Shown here one piece after another: positions 18,191 through 27,453 of a DNA stretch of 64,000 bases; position 1 is the first letter of the stretch, and each line of letters opens with the position of its first letter. The position numbers were made by a program, and so were the translations under genes. Source of the DNA: Klebsormidium nitens. Lineage: Eukaryota; Streptophyta; Klebsormidiophyceae; Klebsormidiales; Klebsormidiaceae. The stretch is from the NCBI GenBank assembly GCA_000708835.1, contig DF237168.1:62001-126000 (forward strand). The letters run 5' to 3'. Below the pieces are notes generated by a model. The model made no database searches and was not told where the DNA came from. It worked only from the letters and a program-made list of their open reading frames with translations.

Positions 18191-18700
18191 ATGGGCTGTC
18201 CTATCATATGCGAGACGTCTTCGGGGGCGTGCGCCGCTCCCTCGCACGGAGGGGGGCACACGGTCCGTTTCTTGAACGCGCATCTGTTCCACATCCTTCT
18301 CGCCGAGACGCCATGGAAGGTGGACTATAACGCATGCGATGCATATGACGGGTGCATGATGTGCGGGAGACACTTCGTGGAGGCGTGCTCGATAGTCATG
18401 CGGAAGAAGCTGCCGACGTCGCGTGCATCGATCGGATTCATCGCCGAGCGCCTCATGCAATATTTCATGGATCGGGTCGTCGATTCGTCGGCCCCGGGCC
18501 TGTCCGACTGGATTTCCGTGTCGCTGAACATGGCATCTACGATGGCGAATACTAGGGCGGCCATGCGATCCACCGATCCAGTGCGCCGGCTAGTCAAGAA
18601 GGTCACGAACGGAGCTATCGGTCGTGTATTCGACTGGACGCTCACGTGCAGGCCGGACAATCGCAGACGAGCCGATGGCCATATGGCGGCCCGCTGGTAG
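18191..18700 (+). CDS. Uncharacterised protein
   Basis: The 169-residue product is Cys- and His-containing near its start (CPIICETSSGACAAPSHGGGH) and again at CDAYDGCMMCGRHF, suggesting a possible metal site, followed by a helical body. It starts 30 bases after the polymerase stop. Its last 59 bases overlap the convergent gene starting at 19055. No family is recognised. Confidence 0.5.
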   Translation: MGCPIICETSSGACAAPSHGGGHTVRFLNAHLFHILLAETPWKVDYNACDAYDGCMMCGRHFVEACSIVMRKKLPTSRASIGFIAERLMQYFMDRVVDSSAPGLSDWISVSLNMASTMANTRAAMRSTDPVRRLVKKVTNGAIGRVFDWTLTCRPDNRRRADGHMAARW

Positions 18701-19055
18701 GCGTCTCGACCTCCTCGGTCCGTGCGTCGGGGTCGTCGAGGAGCGCCTCGATACGATCTAGGATGTTCTTCATGAGCGCCGCTTCCGCACAGGGCGTGGG
18801 CTTCGTGCCTCCGGCTACCGTCTCGTTGCAGATGCCGACCATATCTTCTCTGTCCACCCTGGCCAGGGCCCGTCTGGCCTTGGATCGGGTCCACGTCGGG
18901 TTGCGAGCCTGGATGGTATCATACACGCTGGACTTCCCGCTCGCGGACTGCCTCACCCGTCCGATGGACAAGAGCCTGACCCTCGACGTCAGGGCTTCTA
19001 TGCAGCGGCGGATCCTGGCGATCTCGCCGCGTGATTCCGCTTCCGCGGTTTCCAT
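18642..19055 (-). CDS. Uncharacterised helical protein
   Basis: The 137-residue product begins METAEAESRGEIARIRRCIEAL, and looks mostly helical and basic in its first half. A C-terminal CDCPACT Cys group follows a Pro/Gly-rich stretch. The ATG at 19055 is followed downstream by good codon bias. It overlaps the convergent gene at its 3' end. No family is recognised. Confidence 0.5.
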   Translation of the reverse strand: METAEAESRGEIARIRRCIEALTSRVRLLSIGRVRQSASGKSSVYDTIQARNPTWTRSKARRALARVDREDMVGICNETVAGGTKPTPCAEAALMKNILDRIEALLDDPDARTEEVETPTSGPPYGHRLVCDCPACT

Positions 19056-19232
19056 ATGGTGTCATAGATCTAAAAGCATACATATTCGGACGACTCGATC
19101 TGCCGCGAATCGAGGACAATTTCATCCCATGCGCTTCCGTGAGTGGGTCCATGCATTCACGGGTGCCACGGGAGACTCGTTTGGCACCCCATACAAAATA
19201 TATCGACAGTACTCTATTCGGAAGCAAAGGTC

Positions 19233-19562
19233 ATGAGCGGATCGCATGAGTGGAACGAGGAGCACGAGGCTGAAGACGACAAACGGATCACGATCAAGGA
19301 CGACTCTATTCCTCTCGCGAGCGTCGAGCCGGTCAAAGCGAAGGACGGCCTCGTCGCCGACGACGAGTGGGATGACGAGGGCGATCGCGAATCGGAACGG
19401 AACATCGCGCCGGATCCGGAACCCACGGGCCCACAGCCTCCTTCGCCGCCCCGAGGGGAGAGGGGGCGCCTGCTAGCGAGTCTGGCCGCCGAGCGTCCGC
19501 ACCTCATCCCCCTGATACGGAAGAACGAGTCCCAGCGGACTGGGCGGACGCTAGCTCGATAG
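19233..19562 (+). CDS. Small acidic protein
   Basis: The 109-residue product is rich in Asp, Glu and Pro (for example SHEWNEEHEAEDDKRITIKDD) and ends in a basic segment. A TATATCGACAG element lies about 35 bases before the ATG at 19233. Longer open frames upstream start outside this promoter. The 3' end overlaps the capping-enzyme gene by 59 bases. It is probably disordered, and no family is recognised. Confidence 0.5.
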   Translation: MSGSHEWNEEHEAEDDKRITIKDDSIPLASVEPVKAKDGLVADDEWDDEGDRESERNIAPDPEPTGPQPPSPPRGERGRLLASLAAERPHLIPLIRKNESQRTGRTLAR

Positions 19563-20406
19563 GCTCGAATAGCTCCTCGAAGCGGATGTCTTCGGCGATG
19601 TTCCGCAGAGAGTTCCGATACGTGAGCATGCTGTTGGGCGAGTCCTTGTCGGTTCGGATCTTCCTACAGTCCCAGTCGCGCCCGTTGGGTCCCATCTCGC
19701 ATTCCACGACCACGTCTCGTTTGCGCGTCATCGAACGGAGTCTGCTCGCCAGGATGCTCGGCGGGAACCTGGCCACGGCCACGGGGATCAGGGTGCCCCT
19801 CTCGATCACGCAGAGTTCCGCCCCTCCGTTCATGAGAAAGTCTACGGTTATGTCGCCTTTGCGCTTCCACTTGAGCGTGGGGGGACCCGCTCTGAGGCCC
19901 ATGGGGACGTCGGGCGTCATGATCACCCCGTCCGCCCCGCCTCCGTCCATAGCCGCCCCCATGTCTACTCCCAGCTCCTGCGACCATCGCGTCATGTCCT
20001 TCACGCGGATATCTAGGTCGGGTATGCCCCCACCATGCAGGTCCACCCAGCGTCTGGCCTCCTCGAGGCGGCCCGCCAGTGGGAGGTGCGCCAGCCGCCC
20101 CGGCAGTCCGTAGAGGGCGTCGAACACGAGGAAGGTGGACCCCACCAGCTCCCCGTCCAACACGGCATCGTGCTCGACGCCGTGGCTCGTCGCGAGGGGC
20201 GTCGAGTTGGACGCACGGTCCAGCAATACGACCTCGCCGGCTCTGCATATCAGGAGCTTGCGGATTCCGTCGTCCTTCGGGCACACTAGATACGTGCACG
20301 TGCCGTCCCGCAGGATGCGAAGATGCTTCCGCTCGATGTGCGTAGCCTGAAGCCCCGGCAGTCTCCCGTGAGAGGCGCTGATGCCCAGCTCGCGGAGGGC
20401 CTCCAT
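19504..20406 (-). CDS. mRNA guanylyltransferase (capping enzyme)
   Basis: This covalent nucleotidyltransferase transfers GMP to the 5' end of viral mRNA. Motifs run in order: I, CPKDDGIR with the GMP-accepting Lys; III, DGELVGSTFLVFDAL; IV, ADGVIM; V, LKWKRKGDITVDF; and a C-terminal OB-like region with IRTDKDSPNSMLTYRNSL. Both the start (LPG...HIERK) and the end follow the chlorovirus PBCV-1 stand-alone capping enzyme closely. No triphosphatase or methyltransferase is fused. A CCATATAAG TATA element lies upstream of the ATG at 20406. Confidence 0.9.
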   Translation of the reverse strand: MEALRELGISASHGRLPGLQATHIERKHLRILRDGTCTYLVCPKDDGIRKLLICRAGEVVLLDRASNSTPLATSHGVEHDAVLDGELVGSTFLVFDALYGLPGRLAHLPLAGRLEEARRWVDLHGGGIPDLDIRVKDMTRWSQELGVDMGAAMDGGGADGVIMTPDVPMGLRAGPPTLKWKRKGDITVDFLMNGGAELCVIERGTLIPVAVARFPPSILASRLRSMTRKRDVVVECEMGPNGRDWDCRKIRTDKDSPNSMLTYRNSLRNIAEDIRFEELFEPIELASAQSAGTRSSVSGG

Positions 20407-20444
20407 GGCGTTCGAGTTCGGTGCCGTCGGGTGTGTCTGCTTTC

Positions 20445-21590
20445 TTATATGGAAAATGTCACCGAGAAGCGTTCCCCAGGGGCACCCCCCGAGGAGCGCT
20501 GCCGTGCGATCGTGGTGCCGTTGGAGCCGTTCCCGGTCGCCTGGATCGTCTGGTTCTGGGGGATCACGAGAGCGATCCCGTCCACGTGCTCCCCCTCCTC
20601 GTCGGTGTCCAGCCCCAACTCGTCTTCCGTCTCGGTGAAGTCGCTGTCCTCATCCTCGTCGTCGTCTTCGGCGTCGTCGTCGTCTATGAAGTCGTCGTCT
20701 ATGAAATCGTCTTCGTCCATGTCGTCGTATCCCGGCTGGGCGCGCTGGGCGGCGGAGGGTGCCTTCGTGGTGATGCCCGTCGACGGTGCGTACAACAGGG
20801 TGGCCGATCGGCAGGTGGGGCAGGTGATCGTCGACCGTCCCGTCTCCACCCACTTCACGATGCATTGCGTGTGGAATATGTGCTTGCAGTTGGTCACGAT
20901 GCACGCGTCCCCCTCCTTGAAGTCGTCGCTGCACACGACGCAGCTGCTCTCGTTCGCGAAGCGTTGGCATCTCCGAATGTACCCGTGGGAGTTCACCTCG
21001 AAGATGCCCGGGCTCTTCTGCATGGTCCAGCCTCGCTTCACCATCTTTTCCGCCCTCTGTATGAGCCGGGCGGAGTACTTGCACATGTTTCCGGGCGTGA
21101 GCTCCATTCCCTTGCGCCGCGTCGTGTGCTTGAAGACCTTCTTCTTGATCATTTCGACGGCGCTCGCGAACGGACTACACACGTAATCGTCTTTGTCCGA
21201 GGAGAACACCTCCATGCCGGTCCGCGAGAAGTAGACCTTGTTGCAGCTGAAGTCGTGATCCGTGCACCTCAGGTCCAGCTTGCTCTTGACCGACATGTCC
21301 ACGTCGAAGCTGGGCCCCTTCCGCCCGTAGCGCACCCTCAGCTTGCGGAACGTGAAATTCTGACCGAAGAAGTCGTATCCCTCCCGCGCCTCGGCCACCT
21401 CGATGGCGTACTTGTTGTGCAGGAAACGCTCGAAAATCGCTCGGTCGGTCAGGGACGAGAACACCATGTCGATGTCCCTCGCGGCTTCGCCGTTGATGAC
21501 CGTGTCCCGGACGTACCCGCCGAAGACGAAGCAGTCCTGGAAGCAGTGCGAGATCTCCACGACGTCTCGCATGGCGTCCGCCCGGTCCAT
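20445..21590 (-). CDS. Nucleotidyltransferase-RING finger fusion with acidic tail
   Basis: Residues ~20-150 contain a Pol-beta-superfamily nucleotidyltransferase signature (FVFGGYVRDTVING then DIDMVF, with later FDVDMSV), like the small nucleotidyltransferases seen in several nucleocytoviruses. Residues ~215-262 form a C3HC4-type RING (CVVCSDDF, CKHIFHTQC, CPTCR), probably an E3 ubiquitin ligase module. The tail holds a long Asp/Glu run and a polar end. Linking nucleotide transfer to ubiquitin ligation in one chain is unusual. The ATG at 21590 gives a complete domain. Confidence 0.82.
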   Translation of the reverse strand: MDRADAMRDVVEISHCFQDCFVFGGYVRDTVINGEAARDIDMVFSSLTDRAIFERFLHNKYAIEVAEAREGYDFFGQNFTFRKLRVRYGRKGPSFDVDMSVKSKLDLRCTDHDFSCNKVYFSRTGMEVFSSDKDDYVCSPFASAVEMIKKKVFKHTTRRKGMELTPGNMCKYSARLIQRAEKMVKRGWTMQKSPGIFEVNSHGYIRRCQRFANESSCVVCSDDFKEGDACIVTNCKHIFHTQCIVKWVETGRSTITCPTCRSATLLYAPSTGITTKAPSAAQRAQPGYDDMDEDDFIDDDFIDDDDAEDDDEDEDSDFTETEDELGLDTDEEGEHVDGIALVIPQNQTIQATGNGSNGTTIARQRSSGGAPGERFSVTFSI

Positions 21591-21745
21591 GACGCGGTGT
21601 CTGCCTTCCCGACTAAAAAAGTTTCTGGGTACGTGACCGTGAACGCGACTGACATCCCCCGTCCTCTGCCTCCCGGCGAGGCCTGGGACGAGAGACGACG
21701 GAGGATGATGTTGCGGCCTGACGGAATGGCGTCGGTTCCTTAAGT

Positions 21746-23564
21746 CTACCTACTCCGTCGGACCATGTCGTAGAAGGGTATGCTCAGCTCGTTGGACGCG
21801 AGCTGGCGTTCTGCCATATCCAGCTCGTCTACCCTGTCGTTGTAGACTCCGTCCTGGGCGAGGCTCGTGGTCGTACAGGGGACCGCCGCGTAGTCCCATG
21901 CGCTGCGGTGGCCGGCGGGCGCCCGGCAGGCGTCCGACCGGTCCCGTGGGGCCGCAGGTCGTCTCGCCCACGAAGACGGGGCCAGAGTCGTTCCTGAAGC
22001 CCCTGTTCTGACCGGACACCCTGTGGGACACGGTGTCTCGCTCGTTCGCCAGCTGGAACGTGCGGGGGTCCGAGACGGGGCCGGCCTCTCCGGCCTTGTT
22101 CCCGTTCCGGACGTCGTACGCGGCGCGGGACGCATCCAGGCTGCGGTTGTTCTCCGGCACGGCGTCCCATGGGCCCAGGGTACCGGCCCCGATCGGCGCT
22201 CTCCCGTACTCGGTGCGCTGATCCGCGGGAAGCCCTCGCTGCGTCCGCACGGCGCACCCGTTCGAGGTGACCTTGGACGCTCCGCCCACCTGCCCGCGTC
22301 TGCCTACGCCGTCCATCGTCAGCCCGAGCACGGAGTCCGCAGCACGGTTCCCGAACGGCTTGCCCTGGCTCCCCTGCACGTAACCCCTCGACAGCTGCTG
22401 GCCGGGCTGGCCGAAAGCGAGCGGGGTCGAGACCTCTCGCGTGTCCCGGTCTCGGCGCGGCCCCGTCCCATGCACGTACGCCCCGGCCGCATGAGCCGTC
22501 TCCGACGCGGCGTTGAGCCCACCCCCGGACGCGAACACGTCCTCGGGCCCCACCGCACGTCGCCTGGGGTCCCGCTCCCCCGAGCAGCGCGGCTCGTGCG
22601 CGGGAACGTGAGAGGACGCCGCTCCTAAGCGCCCGCCCGACTCCGATATCGCCATCCCGAGCCCCCTCTTCCCGACCCCGTCGGACGAGATGTCGTCGGG
22701 CCTGCACGCGAACGGCTTGGGCCCGGCGAAGCTCTGAGGCACGGGCTCCCGTCGGGCGAGCGTGTGCGCTCTGTTGACGTCCAACGTCGCGAAGCGGGCC
22801 GCCTGGGTACGCACCCCGCTCGTCCCGCTCTTCACCACCCCCATCAGCTGGTTGTGCTTGCTCTCGTCCACGGCGTCCGGAAGGATGCGCAGCATGGGGT
22901 GGAGGCCCTCGTTGGTGACGAGCTGGTCGGCCGGCATGCCCACCCCGGGGCCCACCCGAGCGGAATCGACGCTCTTCTGATTGTTGTAGTAGTTCGGGAG
23001 GTTCACGCGACTCACGTCCCGCAATACCATCTTGGCCGGCTGCCTGTCGGGTGTCGGCGCGAACATGCTCTGCTCTGGGGCGTATCCCGCCTCCCCCGCC
23101 AGGACCGCTCCCGCCAGGGCGTCGCCGCCCGTGAACGTCTCGAGGGTCCTGTCCGAGATGTAGCTGTTGTAGGTGTTGCCCTTCTTCACGAAGGGCACGA
23201 ACTGGCTGCCCATCATGCGCCTGCTCCCTATCGCGTCCGTAGCCCTCTTCAGCCCCGGCACGTACCCCTTCACCACCCCGCCCGTCGGGGCGCGGGACCC
23301 GTCTCGGGGGGGCATGCACGCGGCGGACATGGCGTCCGCTCTCCGCTCGAAGTCGCGCACGTTCTCGGCGTGATAGCCCGGACGCCTGTACACGCCCGGA
23401 TAGTCGCTCATCCTCCCGTTCGTGACCTCCGTGACCGTCATCGGATCCGGCCCAGAGCGCGACGCGGGAGCCTCGCATGCCGGCTGCGCCGGAGGGTCCA
23501 CGCGCTTTGGGAGGTTCAGGAAGGCGATCGCGGACAACGAACCGAGGACGAGCAGCTCACCCAT
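21746..23564 (-). CDS. Conserved virion-associated protein, apparent frameshift near 21,930
   Basis: An N-terminal hydrophobic anchor (LLVLGSLSAIAFLNLP) precedes a long region matching a phycodnavirus/mimivirus family of unknown function (GSQFVPFVKKGNTYNSY, NYYNNQKSVDSARVGPGVGMP, LPDAVDESKHNQLMGVVKSG). Near 21,900-21,950 the frame turns basic and Arg-rich. The +1 frame then reads DACRAPAGHRSAWDYAAVP and ends ELSIPFYDMVRRSR at 21746, which looks genuine. A one-base change in a GC-rich stretch would join them to about 606 residues. The start is the ATG at 23564, after a TTTTTTATA tract. Confidence 0.75.
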
Positions 23565-23600
23565 GTCTACCAACGAGCGTATAAAAAATTCGCCGTCTCG

Positions 23601-24041
23601 TCAGACGTGTTCGAGGGGAGCGGCGGCCGGTCTGGGCCTGGCCGCGTTCAGCCTGGCGCGGAGGGTGTCCTTCTGCGAGTCGAGGAGCGCGGACCTGCCG
23701 TCCAGATTATGCAGCTGCTGGGCCAGCATCCTGTCCTCGAAGTCGGGGAACGCATCGATGGAGTAGTTCCTCGCGTCGTCCGCCTCCGTCTTGCCCCCCT
23801 CTACGTCTCCGCTCCCGGATCCCCGGGGCGAGGAGACGGTCGCGAATCCCAGGATCGCAAGGACGAGACCCATGAGCAACGAAGCGATCGCCAGGTACAT
23901 CACCTGCTGCGTCGCGGCTTTCAGCGCGACGTCGGTTCCCCCCAGCTTCTTCAACCTGCCGTACTGTACGAAGAGAGCGATGGAGATCCCCACGAACCCG
24001 AGCCCGAGCGCTCCGGACAACAGAGAGACAACGCGCACCAT
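23601..24041 (-). CDS. Two-helix membrane protein
   Basis: The 146-residue product has transmembrane helices near residues 7-26 (LLSGALGLGFVGISIALFV) and 48-68 (VMYLAIASLLMGLVLAILGFA). A polar tail contains a helical, coiled-coil-like stretch (DRMLAQQLHNLDGRSALLDSQKD). It lies 36 bases upstream of the conserved virion protein gene on the same strand. No family is recognised; a virion membrane role is inferred. Confidence 0.6.
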   Translation of the reverse strand: MVRVVSLLSGALGLGFVGISIALFVQYGRLKKLGGTDVALKAATQQVMYLAIASLLMGLVLAILGFATVSSPRGSGSGDVEGGKTEADDARNYSIDAFPDFEDRMLAQQLHNLDGRSALLDSQKDTLRARLNAARPRPAAAPLEHV

Positions 24042-24087
24042 CCTCCGTCTACGATCATGCAGAGGAAAAATCCGAGCGTGGGGGTGC

Positions 24088-25170
24088 TTAGTACGGCGAG
24101 AACATCAGGATGCGCTGGGCGCAGTCGGCCGAATCCCTGGTCGCCAATATACGGAACGTTTTTTCACCGTATTCATCGATGCCGAAGCCCGTCACCGGCG
24201 CCCTCGTGTTCGGGTCGATGAATCTGTACGTGACCTCAGCCCCGAAGTTGAGCGGCATGGACAGAACCGGATCCTTGTTCGCCAAGCCATCGGGGACGGA
24301 CCACTCCTTGATGTGCGTGAGGGTGATGATCGTTCCGTCCGGCAGCGAACCGGAAGCTAACCATCTGCCGCGTCGGACTTGAGTCTCTATGGCATCAGTC
24401 CCCACGGTACCCCAGTTGGGGGCTATGAATCGCAGCTCGCAAAGATTGCCGACGGAAGATGGGGCCGGGGCGGCGGGCGGAGGAGGGGTCGAGATGACGG
24501 CGGTCGGCATCGCCGGCGGTGTGACGGTCGAAACGATGGTGGGATTGCCGTTCGGAGGTGTCGTCGACGTAGCGTTCGAAATCACCGACTGGCGGGAAGA
24601 GACGGTCGCCGGGGTCGCGTACCGCCGGACGTTCCACTCCTTCCGAGCAGCGGCGCCATCATCGTCGACCGGCCTTCCCGACGACGTCTGAGTGAGGCAC
24701 TTTATGTCGTCGCAGAAGTCTCCTCCGCCGGGCATGCTCATCCCGTCTAGTACGAAGCCACACGCGCCGACTCTCGGGGCGAACGACATGCGGCGGGTCT
24801 TCTGAACGTTCCCGTGTTGATAGGTGACCTTGCAACTCGCGGAATCCAGATGGGCCGGGTTAGGGTCGGCGACGGGGATCACGTCGATGATTCGAAAAGC
24901 GGTGGGGTCGTCGCTCGCGTCCGGAAAGGACCCCGCCAAAGCGCCCGGGATCAGATCACGCACATCAGAGCATCGAAAGTCGGCACACTTCGCCGCAGCC
25001 GACCTCGGGGCGTTCGCTACTGCGACGGCGCTGCTGGACCCAGAGGAGACTCTGAAGAATGCGAAAAGCATGATCGCGACCAGGGCAATCACCACGGCGA
25101 CAGCCGCCGCCACGATGAATGTCGACGACGCATACCAAGGCCTCGAGACCGTCGGCGGAGTAAGGACCAT
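24088..25170 (-). CDS. Membrane-anchored ectodomain protein
   Basis: The 360-residue product has one strong N-terminal transmembrane segment (residues ~17-42, TFIVAAAVAVVIALVAIMLFAFF). Two Cys-containing soluble regions follow, separated by a Thr/Pro/Ala-rich linker (residues ~195-238). The N-terminal soluble part has paired Cys (CADFRCSD, CDDIKC) that suggest disulfides. A TATA-like element (CATAATATAG) precedes the ATG at 25170. No family is recognised. It may be a virion surface protein. Confidence 0.6.
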   Translation of the reverse strand: MVLTPPTVSRPWYASSTFIVAAAVAVVIALVAIMLFAFFRVSSGSSSAVAVANAPRSAAAKCADFRCSDVRDLIPGALAGSFPDASDDPTAFRIIDVIPVADPNPAHLDSASCKVTYQHGNVQKTRRMSFAPRVGACGFVLDGMSMPGGGDFCDDIKCLTQTSSGRPVDDDGAAARKEWNVRRYATPATVSSRQSVISNATSTTPPNGNPTIVSTVTPPAMPTAVISTPPPPAAPAPSSVGNLCELRFIAPNWGTVGTDAIETQVRRGRWLASGSLPDGTIITLTHIKEWSVPDGLANKDPVLSMPLNFGAEVTYRFIDPNTRAPVTGFGIDEYGEKTFRILATRDSADCAQRILMFSPY

Positions 25171-25194
25171 GTCTTTTACCAGAGAGTCGCTATA

Positions 25195-25713
25195 TTATGT
25201 AGAGAAGGGTCGGCCGGCCGTTCGCTTCAGGAACAGCACCGTCGTGGCATCCTTCACTCCGGCCCTCGTGTCTATGGAAGTCCTGGTCGGATCCCCCCCG
25301 TCTCTCTGTGCGCACAGGGTCTCGTGCAGACCGTGCCCCATGCCGTCGGACATCCTCTCGACGTCCAAGCTCGTCGTCTCACCCCTGAGGGACCCACGGA
25401 ACCGAACCTGGCCCACGGGGGGCGGCCGCTTCATGCGAGGGAACAGCTCTCGGGGAGGGGTCTTGAGGAATTCAGGGGTGCCCCCAGCCACCGAGTCCCT
25501 CAGCACCTGTCCGGACAGACCCACGATCCCCCTCATGGCCGACTCCCGGTCTATCTGGTCGGGCTCGGTCGGAGGGAAGACGGTCTCGCACACCATGCCC
25601 GGAGCGCCCAGATCCACCTGGCACGCATCCAGCGGATAACTCAGCCTACTCATCCGGTACTGTCCGGGGAACTGAGACTGTCGCAGCTGATAATCAACGG
25701 ACGCCTTCAACAT
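25195..25713 (-). CDS. Uncharacterised protein
   Basis: The 172-residue product has no membrane segment and no motif that I recognise. It is Pro/Arg-containing, with a start (MLKASVDYQLRQSQFPGQYRMSR) and composition like the small virion proteins of its neighbourhood, for example the one beginning at 26798. It lies between two genes of the same strand region with small spacers, which supports expression. Confidence 0.5.
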   Translation of the reverse strand: MLKASVDYQLRQSQFPGQYRMSRLSYPLDACQVDLGAPGMVCETVFPPTEPDQIDRESAMRGIVGLSGQVLRDSVAGGTPEFLKTPPRELFPRMKRPPPVGQVRFRGSLRGETTSLDVERMSDGMGHGLHETLCAQRDGGDPTRTSIDTRAGVKDATTVLFLKRTAGRPFST

Positions 25714-25782
25714 CGTTCACCTCTCGTAGCAGGTACGACACAAAATAATCTCGACACGGTGTAAAAGCAACCGCGAGCTCGG

Positions 25783-26283
25783 ATGGAAGCCGTTAACCCG
25801 ATGTATCAGGCCATGCGCGGGTACGCGGTCGACAAGGCGCCGGGCTTGTTGTCTGCCGCTCTCAAGGAGAGCCCGGCCTTCATCGCGGATCTGGCCCGCG
25901 AGTCCGAGATCATCGACCAGCGCATCCTGGACCTCGTCAATGGGAAGTACGCCCGGTACTTCCGCACGTTCATGATCTTCGCGCGCGTGGCCGCCACCGT
26001 GGGCCTCTTAGCTTACGGCATCTGGATCACGAGGCGCCTGAAGCACATCTCGATGGAGGAGAAGTTCGAGAGCGAGGAGCAGAGGCAGACGGAGATAGCG
26101 CGGACGCTCGCGGGGGTGAACGTGTGGGTCGGGACCGGGAGGGGCATCCTCCCGTTGCTCTTCGAGATCTGGATCTCACTCGTGATCACGATGGCGATAT
26201 TGTACGTGGTCAAGTACGTCCTCGAGGAGAACGTCTTGGGACAGATGCTGCGTACGGCCGCCGAAGCGGCCAAGGGGACCTAG
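25783..26283 (+). CDS. Two-helix membrane protein
   Basis: The 166-residue product has a long helical N-terminal domain, then transmembrane segments near residues 66-86 (FMIFARVAATVGLLAYGIWI) and 122-146 (LPLLFEIWISLVITMAILYVV). A charged loop (KHISMEEKFESEEQRQTE) lies between them. Its stop overlaps the convergent gene by four bases. An ACACGGTGTA stretch lies shortly upstream. No family is recognised. Confidence 0.6.
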   Translation: MEAVNPMYQAMRGYAVDKAPGLLSAALKESPAFIADLARESEIIDQRILDLVNGKYARYFRTFMIFARVAATVGLLAYGIWITRRLKHISMEEKFESEEQRQTEIARTLAGVNVWVGTGRGILPLLFEIWISLVITMAILYVVKYVLEENVLGQMLRTAAEAAKGT

Positions 26284-26798
26284 TCGGAGCGAAGCCCCAT
26301 CCGTCTCGCGTACTCCCGGTTCTTGGCGGCCACCCTCGTGGATTCCCCGAATCGGGGCTGGATCACGGGCATGCAGACCCGGGGCTGCTCCGGGGGGAAG
26401 AGGTCGACCGTCCCGAAGGTCTCGCCCAGCTCGCCGCGGCGCCTCACGTCGCCCGCCGCTATGGACGGGGGCGCCAATCTCAGAGCGTTCTCGACGCCGA
26501 CGTCCATCCCGGAACGTATCATGAGAGGGCTCCGATCGTAGAGCTCGACGTCCGCGACCGGAATCATGGGGTCGTACGTCTCGAATGGCTCCCCGAACCT
26601 CAGCGCCGTCTCCCGATCGACCAAGGCACCGCCGGGGCGGTAACTGGCGGTGCAGTGATCGAAGGCGGAGCGCGGGAGGGCGCAGCCGGTGGAGAACCTC
26701 GTCGCGAACGTGTAATCGAGTGGCGCAGTAGACTGTGCGTTCAACCGGTCCAAGTACACGGGGTCGTGCTTGAAACCGGCTCGCTGGTTGACTTCCAT
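26280..26798 (-). CDS. Uncharacterised virion-type protein
   Basis: The 172-residue product starting MEVNQRAGFKHDPVYLDRLNAQ resembles in style the Pro/Arg-rich structural proteins of phycodnaviruses, with many Phe/Pro/Arg turns and no membrane segment. The ATG at 26798 is chosen over a longer frame, which overlaps the upstream gene ending at 26849. No family is assigned. Confidence 0.5.
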   Translation of the reverse strand: MEVNQRAGFKHDPVYLDRLNAQSTAPLDYTFATRFSTGCALPRSAFDHCTASYRPGGALVDRETALRFGEPFETYDPMIPVADVELYDRSPLMIRSGMDVGVENALRLAPPSIAAGDVRRRGELGETFGTVDLFPPEQPRVCMPVIQPRFGESTRVAAKNREYARRMGLRSD

Positions 26799-26848
26799 CG
26801 CGCGCGTGTGGTCTAACAATCCGGAGAGAAAAAACGGCCGACGAACCC

Positions 26849-27409
26849 TCAGCGCATGCCGTGCGGCCTCGTCTTGCCCACGTCTTGGAAGAGCGCGCGG
26901 GCGAAACCCACCGTGTCGTTGCACAGCGTCGTCACGGGCATCTGGTAGAATTGGCGCTGACTCGACTCGGTCTCGTAAAGATCATCGGCGTTCCGGTAGA
27001 GACCCTTGTAGAACTTCTCGTCCACCAGCTCGCTCACGTCCTCGTATCGGCACGCAGGCGGCCTGTCTGGATCGTCATAGTCCGTCAATAGGAAGTTTCC
27101 GAACGGATTCGCGTCCGTCGGCAGCCGACAGCCCGCCGTGTCGACCACCCTGCCGTCCCGGAAGACGTGCGGTCTCACGGCAGGCACCACGGCCTCCCAA
27201 CGAGACTGCTCGGACGTGCACATCTTTATCGCTCCGACGAATAGCACGAACATGGCACCCAAGAATGCATCATGGTTCGCTATCATCGCACCCAAACACA
27301 CCACCAGGATGAATCGAACGGTGGACGTGACCCTCTCCTTGAGATCATCACCGGAGAAGGGCACGAAGTCGAGAGGCCGCGCGACCAGTCTGGCCAGTGC
27401 GTCTTTCAT
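26849..27409 (-). CDS. Conserved nucleocytovirus membrane protein
   Basis: Two hydrophobic helices near residues 32-62 precede a highly conserved domain: CRLPTDANPFGNFLLTDYDD, DRPPACRYEDV, KFYKGLYRNADDLYE, SQRQFYQMPVTTLCND and TVGFARALF. This NPF...LLTDY/RQFY-MP pattern recurs in phycodnaviruses and mimiviruses, where the protein is a likely virion component of unknown role. The sequence is intact and of normal length (186 residues). Confidence 0.82.
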   Translation of the reverse strand: MKDALARLVARPLDFVPFSGDDLKERVTSTVRFILVVCLGAMIANHDAFLGAMFVLFVGAIKMCTSEQSRWEAVVPAVRPHVFRDGRVVDTAGCRLPTDANPFGNFLLTDYDDPDRPPACRYEDVSELVDEKFYKGLYRNADDLYETESSQRQFYQMPVTTLCNDTVGFARALFQDVGKTRPHGMR

Positions 27410-27453
27410 GATTGAGACTCACATATACTCAGATATTCTTGGATCGACGCGCT

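Noticed and set aside
20421..21743. 440-residue plus-strand frame opposite the NTase-RING gene
   Set aside because: It has no motif and strong shadow composition; the minus-strand gene has nucleotidyltransferase and RING motifs in the right order.
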